DNA from: Spodoptera frugiperda
Taxonomy: Eukaryota; Arthropoda; Insecta; Lepidoptera; Noctuidae
Length of the DNA: 64,000 nucleotides
Assembly (NCBI RefSeq): GCF_023101765.2
Contig: NC_064239.1
Span: 10,312,315 to 10,376,314 of the forward strand
Reading direction: 5' to 3'
Part shown: positions 1 to 10,867 of the stretch, piece by piece
Position numbering within the stretch: the first letter of the stretch is position 1
How the letters are laid out: every line of letters starts with the position of its first letter
The notes under the pieces: generated by a model
The model's database searches: none
What the model was told of the DNA's origin: nothing
Seen by the model: only the letters and a program-made list of their open reading frames with translations
Program-made: the position numbers and the translations under genes

Positions 1-889
1 ACTCGGTGCCAGTGCACGCAACAATGTAGAATAAATTAATTAAACGACCGGCTACGATGTTCCAAATAAAAAAATAACACGAAGTAAAAACTTGGGTGCG
101 GTCCCCACAATACCAAATGCGAAAGTACTTTAGAAAAGTATTTTAATTTTCAATACAGTTCATTTTCTATTCGTAACTTTATGTGGGTCAGTCGTACAGA
201 GTAGCTTTAAAGGACAGAGATATATAGGAAGATGTATGGGTTGTCCTTCACACATGAACGATTAATATGAATAATGGTGGTAAATGCAGGGATGACGGAT
301 GGAAAATTTAAAGTAGAGGAAACTAATATGTTTCACAGAGTTTGAATAATCTATTAAAGACAACTCTTTGGACTCAGGCGTCAAGAAAGAAAGAAATTTA
401 TTTCACACGCAAATATTTACAAAAAAAAAGAACAATGACAAGCAGAACGGCAAAAATTTGCAGGTATTTTGTCCGTGGTAAAATGTCAATACGATAGAAG
501 TACAATAATTATGAGTGGTTCAAAGCATTTCATTTATAACAATAGTCATCAAGGTTTCTAGATTGACTACTCGGGAAAACTTAAAACAGTCTGAAAATTG
601 ATTCTACCTACATTTCATTTCTTTCATAAGCATTTTCCTTTCAATATTTACGCATTTTCTTCTTTTGTAAGCAATTTCTAGAGATATCTCTGTCTATATC
701 GGTACTCTGTGGTCACTACAAAACGAGCTAACGATTTGAATTTGGAGCGTATGTTTCAAGGATAATGGTATTCTCAAAGAAACCAGCGAATCGGACATTT
801 ATTTATGTTTCACAGTCTGTAACCCTACTTTGGAAGAATATCAATTATTTCTTTTTAGTCAGCACATATTAGAAATACATTATTGTTAT
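1..889. other. Gene-free AT-rich sequence
   Basis: No splice-supported exon, RNA gene or repeat could be recognised. It may be part of the last dpr-like intron if the terminal exon lies beyond the window. Confidence 0.4.
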
Positions 890-962
890 TAGATTATTAT
901 CATCATCATCATCACATCAGCCACAAGACGTCCACTGCTGATCATAGGCCTCCACCAATGTG
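890..962 (+). repeat. Fragment of abundant lepidopteran repeat with ATC microsatellite
   Basis: ATCATCATCATCATCAC at about 899-916 is followed by GACGTCCACTGCTGATCATA and GGCCTCC, a common lepidopteran interspersed block. It is short and truncated. Confidence 0.5.
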
Positions 963-2844
963 TGAAAAATGATACAATATTTTGTTTTCCTAAACATCAA
1001 ACAAAATGAATCTAAGGAAAGTACGAAACACGCTGAGCGTCTTGGACCGTGTTTACTAAATGAATTAATCATTTAAAATAAACAGTCAGAGTGAGGACAA
1101 ACAGAAGATCGTACAAATATTTATCACGAAAATCGAACCAGTCGACCTTGAAAATAAAATGGCGAGGAGTTTAGCATAAATTCGTTATAAATTCTAGACT
1201 ATAGACGATGCCGATGTTTATGAAAAGCAGGATTACTTCAGTAAACAATCGAGTCAAATCGTTTGGTCAACTGTTAACAGGGCAATCATTGATTCTTGGA
1301 AACAACACAGCTTATCAGCTCTAGAAAGAAATGGCAAAATGGCCACGTCCATTGTGAACTGTTGGAAAATATATTTCGAAGTAAAGAGGGTGCCTCCGGT
1401 CATTGTAACTCACGTGGAAATACTCGTTTTCGTATTCAATACCGAAAATCGCATTTCCGTCGAAGCGGCTAGTATGAAAGTACGTACATGGTCACAGAAA
1501 AGATAAACACAGAATGTTTAGGTAAGCGTATACATTCAATTTGCTTTTATTGTCAAAAATACTACAATCACTAAGAATTAATAAAATTCGAATTGTTCGC
1601 CATCCTCATCATCAACAGCCAATCAGTGGCCACTGATGACCAAAAGCCTCTTTTCGCACGAAGCAGAGTTTGAGCGTTAATCAGCGCTTGTTCAAAGCGG
1701 ATTGGCGATATACATTATATTATCTATGTTACAACTTAGACATAGTTATGTAAGTGACCAAAGCTGTTGTAGCGGCAGCTGCTTCACGGTGTTTTTTGAT
1801 GAAATATAATACTTTTACGTATAGATCTACTACATTTACAAAATACGTCGATCCCTAATTACCTCCCTATTACTAATTACTAAATTCCATCATAGCATTC
1901 GTGTGCTGTACTTCTGTTTCCACCTTTCCTAGTGATATTACGGTCCAGCGATTAGTTGCGGCGATAAATTCGGCGTTGGAGTGTTGCGAATTGTGATTCA
2001 GTTGCCTCTAACTAACTGCCGAAACGGTTGTTGTGGTCATAGATGGACACAAGTCTAATGAGTAGACTGGGATTTTAGGATTTCTGCCTACACTGTGGTC
2101 GCTCGCATATTAATGATGGGTTCGTTCGATCGTCTTTCATTTTGAGAGATGTGAACGTGGAGATATTTGTTGTAGTCCGTTTAATGTAGTGGTTTCTGAC
2201 CACAGGTCGAAAATGTTCTGTTTTAGATTCGATATTTTATCACCGGGTTTTGTTTTGGGTTGCTGGTGGTGTTCATATTTATTAGAAAACATTTGTAGGG
2301 TGTTGATTAACGACAGCAACCCTCCGATTTTATTAAAGGGTTATCAAATCATTTTAAATCTAACTAATGTCATTTACCATGATGATCAGATAAAACGACT
2401 TAACTAACGTTCAACTAGTGACTAATGTCTAACAAAAAGTATATTTTACAAATAATTTCATTCATTTATAAAACGAATTTGACTCGGACAATAATCATAG
2501 CTGTCATCCTTCACCGTATTCTGCCAAGGTATCTTCAAAACGACCCTAGGCAATTCAAGGAGAAAATAAATCACCTTTGCTGTTAGCCTGACTAGTTTAT
2601 TCCCCTCAACCGTTGTCCCCGAAACGGGGGAGCTCAATTTATCTCTTCGCCAGTACAAATTACCAACGGCAACTGCTATATGGAGCGGGGTGGAACAGTT
2701 TGAGAAATGTTGTCATACGGACGTTTTGTGCAGCCGCTGTTTGACGGAGCGCTTATTTTTTCTTCTATGGTTGCACCTGTGGGTATTTTTTGGATAGTTT
2801 TAAAAGAATCCCATATGGGTGTATTTGAATGACACGTACAAATG
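963..2844. other. Gene-free stretch apart from a repeat fragment
   Basis: Nothing supportable except the fragment at 1602-1690. Open frames near 2137-2873 are short and overlap on both strands, without known motifs. Confidence 0.4.
1602..1690 (-). repeat. Related repeat fragment
   Basis: CATCATCAACAGCCAATCAG and GGCCACTGATGACCAAAAGC resemble the reverse of the 3' part of the third SINE family (CAGCAGTGG...AGGCCTTTGGTC). Confidence 0.4.
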
Positions 2845-3059
2845 GATGCTAAGTATGGTTTCCCTACTATCAATACATCGCATACTTAAGCTGCGCATCT
2901 TCCTCGCACAGCTATTTAGCGGCAGCGCATCTTTATGGCACAGCTACATAGCTTAGTATCGGTGGAAACGGTAACATAGTTTAACAGCTTGGCTATATAT
3001 ATATAAGATATACATCTTCGTAGCATAGCTACATAGCACATCTCTGGTGGAAAAGCACC
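2845..3059 (+). mobile_element. Palindromic MITE (CCACCAGAGATGTGCTATG family), right part
   Basis: ATCAATACATCGCATACTTA, GCGCATCTTCCTCGCACAGC and the terminal inverted repeat side CATAGCACATCTCTGGTGGA plus AAAGCACC are present. The left arm is missing or very diverged. Confidence 0.65.
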
Positions 3060-3502
3060 CTATTATTCACATTGACATTATTATCAGATATTTCATATTT
3101 CCATTTTAAGTCACATTTCAATAAGACACATAAAAAAATTTATTTATTCGAAGCCAAAGTAATTAACGATCACATCAATCAATGCAATCATGTAATTAAC
3201 ACGACACTCAAATATAACAGAGCTACAGATTTATTTACGACAAACAAAACAATTTTCCAAAAGGGAAATGTTTCGTAACAAAGTACCAAAGCTTTTTGTG
3301 AAGTAAGTCGTTTGGGGAAATAGTACCACGAAAGAGCATTGTGCTGTTCCGGTTTGAAGGGTACGGTGTCGGTGTAATTACCAGAACTTGAGACTGCATT
3401 CAACTTTGAGAATCAGTGTCTATTTATGGAGAGAGATGTCTAAGAATGGAATGGATTTCGCCGTATATTAGGGTTTAGTTTTGGTCCAGTGATTGTGGTT
3501 AT

Positions 3503-3818
3503 AATACTTTCGCTATTACTGGTTTGTTCAGTTTTACATAGATATAAAATATGGCGATAATAAGAAAAAGGTTTTTTTTTTATATTTGTTGAACTATAAA
3601 AATGTTTTCGACAGCACGGTTGGCGCGGTAACCGGCTTCCGCGCAACGTGTAGCGGGTTCGATTCCCGCACGGAACAATTCTTAGTGTGATCCACAAATT
3701 GTTGTTTCGGGTCTGGGTGTCATGTGTATGTGAACTTGTATGTTTGTAAACGCACTCACGACACAGAAGTAAATCCAAGTGTGGGGTAACTTAAAAAAAA
3801 AAAATACTTTCGCTATTA
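3503..3818 (+). mobile_element. tRNA-derived noctuid SINE (HaSE-like) with 16-bp flanking repeats
   Basis: The tRNA-like head starts near 3610, with box A TGGCGCGGTAACCGG and box B GGTTCGATTCC, followed by the family body (ACAAATTGTTGTTTCGGGTC, GTGAACTTGTATGTTTGTAA) and an A-run at 3793-3804. AATACTTTCGCTATTA occurs at 3503-3518 and 3803-3818, a 16-bp direct repeat typical of LINE-driven insertion. The left repeat lies about 90 bp before the tRNA head, so extra sequence (3519-3609) is included. Confidence 0.85.
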
Positions 3819-4245
3819 TCTTCTGAATCTTTACAGAATACTGACTTAAAAAATAATTCAAATATCAATATGTTGAAAAAATACACTAATGTCAAGCATA
3901 TTTATTAATCGAATCGTGGTTCTATTTATTTGATCTTCGAACAAACATTGATGTACCAAAGGGTTCGTTACTCGATTTATTTATCACTGGCCGTTGTGCG
4001 GCTGCAGAGGATTAAATTCAAATTTAGAACCTCAATTACTGTGATTGCCGGTCAAGTGCTTTCTGGAGTTGAGAAATGACTGTACAACAATTTCTAATCT
4101 AATGGACGGTCCAAATTGATGGAGGTTGCTACTTGATTGGACGAAGTGTTAATGGAACGGGTTGAAACTTTGTATTCTATTTATAACTATCATTCTATAT
4201 TCATTGCCTTGATTTCGAACTCTATATTTAGATGTTCAAACAAGA

Positions 4246-4408
4246 ATAAGTTTTATTATAACTTTTGTGAGACATACTAAATTAATTATTATGTTATTGA
4301 GATGAGAATATGAGCATCTAGCTCGACTAGTTTCAAGCAATCATGAAACTAGTCTAGTTCCTCGTCAAACAGTTACGTGAGTAAGCTGATAACAGTCGTA
4401 ATAATTTA
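4246..4408. mobile_element. MITE-like repeat (GTGAGACATACTAAATTAA family), copy 1
   Basis: ATAACTTTTGTGAGACATAC, TAAATTAATTATTATGTTAT and CTCGTCAAACAGTTACGTGA are shared with the copies at 37215 and 63709. An inner inverted pair GACTAGTTTC/GAAACTAGTC is visible. Confidence 0.55.
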
Positions 4409-6045
4409 GATTTTTTGATTTTTTTAATAAATGATATTACGCAATCTTTTTTTCAATAAATCTACTACGTTTAGTTCTAAAGGTATGTAAAATAGTGTTT
4501 TTCTAAAACCTTATTTTGCTACTGCAGTGAAGTATGTGAAGCATAGGTACAGTCGACTGCCAGTGATACTTGGTACGGCGCATCGTATGAAAGGACCACG
4601 GTGATTACGTGCAAATATTTCGAATCACAATATTCAGCGTCACCTCGACTTAAATGCCCTTAATCCACAAGGAAGATAATACTCTTTCCAATATCTTCCA
4701 TCGCAAACATTCGTATTTACAGTTACTCAGCTCCACTGTATTGCCTTCCTTATTGCTATTTAAACAGAAAGGTCTTTTGTTACCCAATGGCCTTCCCAGA
4801 TTACATCCCAGTTGTTCTTCGCGACCTAAATACCGTGAGAACAAAGAACACATCGATGTAGGCGTGCTTGAAACTTACTAATAGCTATTATCGTCTAAAA
4901 CAGATTTAAACTTCACTTAGGCAGCAAAGTAAGGGAATACTTTATTAAACGTGACTGTACCGAAATTGCTTTCAAGTTTTAACGGTGACTGTATCGTGTG
5001 CGGTTGATGGCCGCATTCTCTTTGTGACTCAACTGATTGCTCATTTCCATGAAAATTCCGGCCTTATGTATGTACCTCGTGCGACCGGTACTTATCTATT
5101 TTAGTGCCGTGTGTTTGGTACCTCGTTTTGTATTCATGTCCGAGGTTGGCAGCATTGGAATAGTGATACGCTCCCACGTTTACCATGTTTAAGTAATAGT
5201 GCAGTGTGTGTTAATCTGTATTTAGGATGCAATGTACGGAATGAATATTACGTAGTTTAAGCTCTTGATTTTACTTTAATCATTTAGTTGTTTAAAGTTA
5301 GACAACGTTAAAGAAAATATAAGATAAATCCTCAATTTATTTTTAAATTCAGCCCTTATTTACATAGCACGTGTATAATAATGGTACAGAAAAACAAACT
5401 CACACCGCATAAACAATTTTCCCTTAATAATTTTAGCTCCTCGGTAAACTTCCTCATAAGTTATTTTCGTAACAATAATGTTTCAAGCGGCTCAATCAAC
5501 GGCTCATTCAATTGTTTCTTAAATTTTTTATTTTTCTTGAGTTGAGATAAAAATAAAGTTATGTAAAGTTATTCATAACTTAATTTGGATTCAAAATGAT
5601 TACATAATGTACATTTATCTTTACAATGACGTAAAGTTTTGAGTTCGGTTATGGGATATTTGTATTTCTTGTAGTAATAACATTGTATAATGTCACGTTA
5701 GAATTATTTTCGGATTTCTACTGAAGATACAAGACCAATCACCTAATAAATGTTATTTTGAGCAGTGTTGACGAAGATGCCTTTATTATCTTTGCTAGAA
5801 TTGCCGTCAAAATTTCCACTATTTACTTTAAGCGAAATAGTATTGAAATTGCACCGCTGCAACCGAATTTGTAATTAAACTGCCATCCGTACTCTATCCA
5901 CAAAGTTTCTAACCAAAACAATCGGAAGGCATACCGATCGTATTCCACTGGATTGTCTGAACTGGGTCTATGTTACCGATGGCCGAATAAAACCATTCTT
6001 AGCGCTTTTAAACTGGACCTTTATCAAGTATTTAAAACCACAACA
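4409..6045. other. Gene-free AT-rich sequence
   Basis: No recognised gene or repeat. The paired opposing frames near 4650-4880 show no family motif. Confidence 0.4.
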
Positions 6046-6220
6046 ACGTCCCCGAAGGAATAGGCAGAGGTGCCCATTACGGCACGTAATGCCGCTATAC
6101 AATGTATAGGCACTTTTCATCATCTGTGTATACATATAAGTCTCATGTGATAGGGGGTGAACCTATTGTCATATACTGGGCACAATTTCAGATTCCGTGC
6201 TACTATTGAAAAAAAATCGA
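6046..6220 (-). mobile_element. Headless fragment of the second SINE family
   Basis: CCCCGAAGGAATAGGCAGAG and CACGTAATGCCGCTATACAA match the family body, which stops near TTCCGTGCTACTATTGAAAA before the tRNA head. It is therefore 5'-truncated. Confidence 0.65.
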
Positions 6221-6930
6221 TTTTTTAAGTATTTAATGTGTTCTCATTACGAAAAACATACACAGAGTCAATCGTAGGGCAGTAAAAACATTTCCTCGAC
6301 TTTAAAACAGCTTATAATTTCCAAGACATGACAATTCACTTAACTGTCACCAATTCAATAAAGTCACCCCTCAAGCCTCCAAATTAAGATCCCATCATTG
6401 TTGGACAATATTGAAAAAGGAACGAAGTTTCATATAAAAGTACTACGGGAAGTTTGAGAAGGAATAATTGTGTGGGTGTCAAACATTTACGAGGGTATTG
6501 ATTGACCTTGACTGGATACGGACTCGTGACTAACGTTTTATCAAGCAGCTACGGTTAGAAGTGAGTGTGAAGATTAAGTTTTACCGAATAAATATTTACT
6601 GACCCGCCCCACACACAATTTCAAGGTTACTGGTGGTTTGGTGATCATCAGTCAGGGTTATTTAGATGTTATGCGTTAATTATTATGTTTTTCGACTTAT
6701 TAAGGTAAGTGTTTGATGAGGAACTTAAAAACATAATAAAATTGCTTAGTAACGAATTTGTTTCTAAAACAATTGGTAAGAACTGGGTTATAGTAGGTAA
6801 CCATTAAATGACTGAGTATGGCGGTAAGTATGTCCTGCGAAAGTTTTACATGTTTTTCGTTATTGATTTCGAAATTCTCAGTATTCTTACGGACTTTGTA
6901 TGTGGCTTTTCACCATTGAAAAGCAACTAG

Positions 6931-7034
6931 CTATAGGGATTTTTATTAGTATCAAATCTATACTAATATTATAAAGCTGAGTCTTAAGAGTTTTTCGGGT
7001 TCTATAGGGATTTTTATTAATATCAAATTCTATA
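6931..7034. repeat. Short tandem duplication around a repeat stub
   Basis: CTATAGGGATTTTTATTAGT begins at 6931 and is repeated with small changes from 7002, about 32 bp each. The stub CTATACTAATATTATAAAGC lies in between. Confidence 0.6.
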
Positions 7035-7239
7035 TATACACAATCCTCATCTTTAGTTCGTCCCTCTTTTAGTCAACAATGCAGAAGAAAATCCATCAAA
7101 AGTATAACAAATGGTGAGATCACTCTACACCTATATAGATACTAGTCACCCAAATATATTATGTCAAACACCGATGCAGGAGCCGCACGAACAATTGGAC
7201 ACTCATAAATCCTCATTAGGCCAGTGATAGTAGACAGAT

Positions 7240-8115
7240 TCACTCCAACGATTTTCAGGCCCCGACGCGTAATCCTGGGGCGCGATGGTTAAATACGGCT
7301 GGTCGGTCGTGTTGTGATGTGGCAGAAATTACCTCTCTCCCCCTCTGTTTAAACGATTACACAGGGAAGGGGTATTATTTAGTAAATTGTCTAATAGACA
7401 CATTGTATTAGATTTAGTGTTATACCTGATTTGTTGAATCAAATGCCTCAATTGAGGGTTATCTTAAACCCTTTAGGGTATAGTAATCTAATACGAAAGT
7501 GATTAAAATCAGGTTGATATCTTACTATAATATTAAAAATGTGAAAGTTTGTGTGTATGTTTGTAACTTAATCACGGAACGTGTGTATGATTGGACCAGG
7601 GATACAATACATAATGGTCTGGAATAACGCGGACGAAGCTATTGGCAGGAGCTAGTAGTCCATTATTTTCAGAAATCTAGCTCTGATACTGTGATTCACT
7701 TGAATCTAAGCTTCAGAAAGATCTAAACCTTAAAATTATTGAATTCTTATTGCTAAGCCCAGTGGATTCAACGTGAAATATCATGATTTACAGTCTAGTA
7801 CACTCTTATTAAACTGAGATTATCATGACATGTGTGATTGACATTCAATTCTAATCTCAAATTAATAATACACACCACATTAACATTCTTAGAAATGACA
7901 CGTAACTTTGAAGACATTTCTCAGTCAGATAATTAACCCTAAAATGAAGTAGGTACGGGTCTAGTTAGCCGATAGATGGTCTGAAATGGATTTCAAACTT
8001 CGCCGCGTAATCCTGGCGAGGGTGCGCCGATTAGCTCTGGTTGGCTGCCCCCGTACGGAAGTGACAGGCGCGGTGGATTACCCCGGTCTCCCTCAACGTG
8101 TAAACAACTGGTCGT
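7240..8115. other. Two GC-richer blocks sharing GCGTAATCCTGG
   Basis: CGACGCGTAATCCTGGGGCG at about 7263 and GCCGCGTAATCCTGGCGAGG at about 8002 are followed by loosely similar sequence. They are probably fragments of one transposon family; the intervening part includes the repeat at 7518-7665. Confidence 0.35.
7518..7665 (+). repeat. Common lepidopteran repeat (same family), diverged
   Basis: ATATTAAAAATGTGAAAGTT, TGTGTGTATGTTTGTAACTT and GGTCTGGAATAACGCGGACG match the 28938 copy in order. Confidence 0.55.
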
Positions 8116-8527
8116 TTTTTGTCCTGTTAAGTCCGTGACGTGTGTGGGACCTTTAATTACGAGATCCGTTTTTTAATAGATGTCAACGGACTGATAATAA
8201 ACTCGGTGATGGGTATTTTAAAAGGAGTACGAGATTTTATTGCCCTACATATATACACACATACATAATTTATTCATTTATTTTTGTGCTCTCGGAATAT
8301 TAATTCATTTTCAACCTACGGTCGTATGAGAGTTGATGTTTTAGGTATTCAGTTCGCTTCTGTACCACTTTACACACATAAATAATGATATGTCTATTAC
8401 TGAGTTCTGAAATATAGAACGATTCTATAAAATCTGAGTCACTAGCAAGTTATGTAGTTCAAAATGTAAATAATATATCCGATATACGAAATTTACAAAG
8501 TCTCAACAAAACATGATTGCAGACGCT

Positions 8528-8732
8528 GGTACCAATTAGACCTGGAGCTGCGGATTATCCCGGAGCTGTGACTACATAGTGGGTTTACCGGGGCTCCGGC
8601 TCGAAAAGCAAGAGTAGGAACGGGGTGGTTTTTAGTCAGTAAGAATCTGACACTCCCTCTCGCCTCGCCTAAGGCGAGAAAAGTAAAGGGATGATTTCCC
8701 CCCCTCAAAAATAAAAAAGGTACCAATTAGAC
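8528..8732 (+). mobile_element. R1-like LINE tail with 14-bp target-site duplication
   Basis: The direct repeats GGTACCAATTAGAC at 8528-8541 and 8719-8732 are identical and enclose a 177-bp insert that is only the LINE 3' UTR and ends in an A-rich tail (8706-8718). The insert has the family blocks GGGGCTCCGGCTCG, TTTTTAGTCAGTAAG and CTCGCCTCGCCTAAGGCGAG. The perfect duplication and good match to the other copies suggest a fairly recent insertion. Confidence 0.85.
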
Positions 8733-9153
8733 ACACAAATTTATATACATATTATTTTATTTTCAGGGGTATTATAGGGTGCGTATCTACCTAATTTACA
8801 TGACGTTTGGTCCAATACGCTTGACTGATTTTTAGGTCCTGCCTGTTAGTCTCGGGTGGTCGCTCACGACTCGTTACATGTAGGACGCACTAAAATTACT
8901 CCAGTGTTACCGTCCAAACGATTTTCACCCCTACTGACGTGTGGAAACGTATAACTTTGTGAATGAATCGTAAATCATAACAAACATTGGTAGGCGTAAC
9001 TGTTGAATGATGTAACTGTGCCTAGCTACGATAACTTATCCTTGTGTAATCATTTATGTGAAGTATGAATACTTACGTTCGAAAATTTCAATATTTCTTC
9101 GTAATGCGATGAAACTGAATTTGTGTTTATTCTTTGTTTTTTTACAGTATAAG

Positions 9154-9376
9154 TCAGTAGATGGATGACCTAATGGTAAGCAATCGCCCATGGACACAAG
9201 TGCGTTGCCGGCCTTTTGGGGTAAGTAATTTAAGGGTTGTTAGGGGATTGGGAAGGTGGGTAATTGGGCCTCCAGTAACCTCACTCACACAATGAAACAC
9301 AACTCAAGCGTTGTTTAACGTGGTATCACTCCGCTCGTGCCGGCCCATTCGTGCGAAGTATAGCTCTCCCACACTT
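9154..9376 (-). repeat. Abundant lepidopteran interspersed repeat, copy 1
   Basis: Shared blocks on the plus strand are GATGACCTAATGGTAAGCAA, GCGTTGCCGGCCTTTTGGGG, TTAAGGGTTGTTAGGGGATT, TGAAACACAACTCAAGCGTT and the end TAGCTCTCCCACACTTG. The order is the reverse of the copy at 13822. Confidence 0.7.
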
Positions 9377-10671
9377 GTTTAATGTCGTTATGTCGAACAC
9401 GGTTGTGATTTGCCGAAATTCTAATTCTATTAGCATTCTTAGGATTCACCCATTGCTACCTTTAATTCTCTTCTTCTTCTGCCATAAATACTGTGAGAGC
9501 TCTACTGCAACTACCGCCTATATACCGGCTATATAAACCGACATTTCCAAAAAGAGAAGTTGAGAAATAAACATAAAATAATAATAGCTACGTCCGAAGT
9601 TGCTTCGATGATAAAAACTGTGAAGGAAGCTTTCAGTAAGATTAATCTCACCTTCAAAACTTTAAATACTTATTTAGAACTCGGATATCGAGTAGCAAAA
9701 GTTAAATCCGCGATAGCTAATAAATTCAATGCTTTATTTTGAACAAACTGCTTCGTCGAATTTCCTTAAAACGGTAGTATGGATGAGGAAAATATCGGGA
9801 AGTAAGACCGAAATACTACATGTTCTATACGTACGTATATATGTATGGGTAGATAGACTTAGCAACTCCTTGACGTACTGATTGACAGACAGCGGGCAGC
9901 GTAATCCTCTCGATATGGAAGGATGAAAATGTTGCCGAGGTTTTTGAGGTTTCTGAGCTTATGTGAACCGGTCTGTTATTTTTCAACACTCGAAATGTTA
10001 GAATCGTTGGACTGTTGTATAGCCGACACATGAAAAGGTTATAGAAAGTGACGCGTGTAAATTGGTTAAGTATTAAATTTAGATGGGTGATTAAGTTGAG
10101 GTAGTTTGGTTGATTAATCAATCCGCTTTCTACATTTTTATTGGTTGTGGAAATGAAATTAATTAATATGATACAACCGCCGACTTCACTTGACCTCTAC
10201 CACCATTTCAAGATCACGCGAAATTAATTTCCCCCAAAACTTTTACCAGACTCCAGCGCATTGTTGTTAAGTTCTTAAAATCGGCTTTTATTTCACTAAT
10301 TACAAAACTCTAAAACGAAAACAAGGCATTCTCTTCCCGTTTAAATTTTGACTTGACGCGACTGCAAACGTTGATAAAGGTTTTAATTAAAAGGAAAGTT
10401 TTAAAGGAGAAAGTATTAATTTCTTGTAGATAGATGTACTTGTTATACAAATGCCGACATGTTTGTTCATGAGATAACATATAAAGAACAACTAATAAGC
10501 GGAGAGACGAAAGCAGAATATTTAATGAAGCAGAATGAGCTTGTTACTTTTGCCATTGCAGATAAAAAGTCGGGTGTAATAAATGTTCGGAACGTCACTG
10601 TTCCTTTTAGCTTTCTTTTACGTGTTTATGGCAAAGAAAGAAGAGTATATTATTTTGTTATAGGAATAATA

Positions 10672-10867
10672 ACTTTCACCTACGCTTTGTTTTGAGGGGG
10701 GAAATTATCCAATGGTTTCTTTCTTGAGTGAGAGGGAGAGTCAGACACTTACTGACTAAAAACCACTTTGTTCCTTCTCTTGCTGCGAGCTTGAGCCCCG
10801 GTAACCTGTTACGTTGTCTGCAGCTCCGGTTCAGCCCTACTGGGTCCCATCTGTGACTTTCACCTAC
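10672..10867 (-). mobile_element. R1-like LINE tail with 12-bp target-site duplication
   Basis: ACTTTCACCTAC occurs at 10672-10683 and 10856-10867. Between them is a minus-strand copy of the LINE 3' UTR (10684-10855), with TTTTGAGGGGGG at the tail side and GGAGCCCCGG-like blocks inside. It is somewhat diverged from the others and its tail is short. Confidence 0.8.

Noticed and set aside
897..916. ATC microsatellite as a possible CRISPR or regulatory array
   Set aside because: It is a simple repeat attached to a common lepidopteran repeat fragment, without spacers.
3610..3680. Possible functional tRNA gene
   Set aside because: A and B boxes are present, but the acceptor and anticodon stems do not pair and the sequence continues into a SINE body with an A-tail.
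3188..3778. Minus frames near 3188-3778
   Set aside because: The 3440-3778 frame lies across the tRNA-derived SINE and the 3188-3403 frame has no known motif; neither shows splice-supported structure.
10459..10695. 78-codon frame on the plus strand
   Set aside because: No known motif; its end overlaps the target duplication and LINE insertion at 10672, so the reading frame there is accidental.
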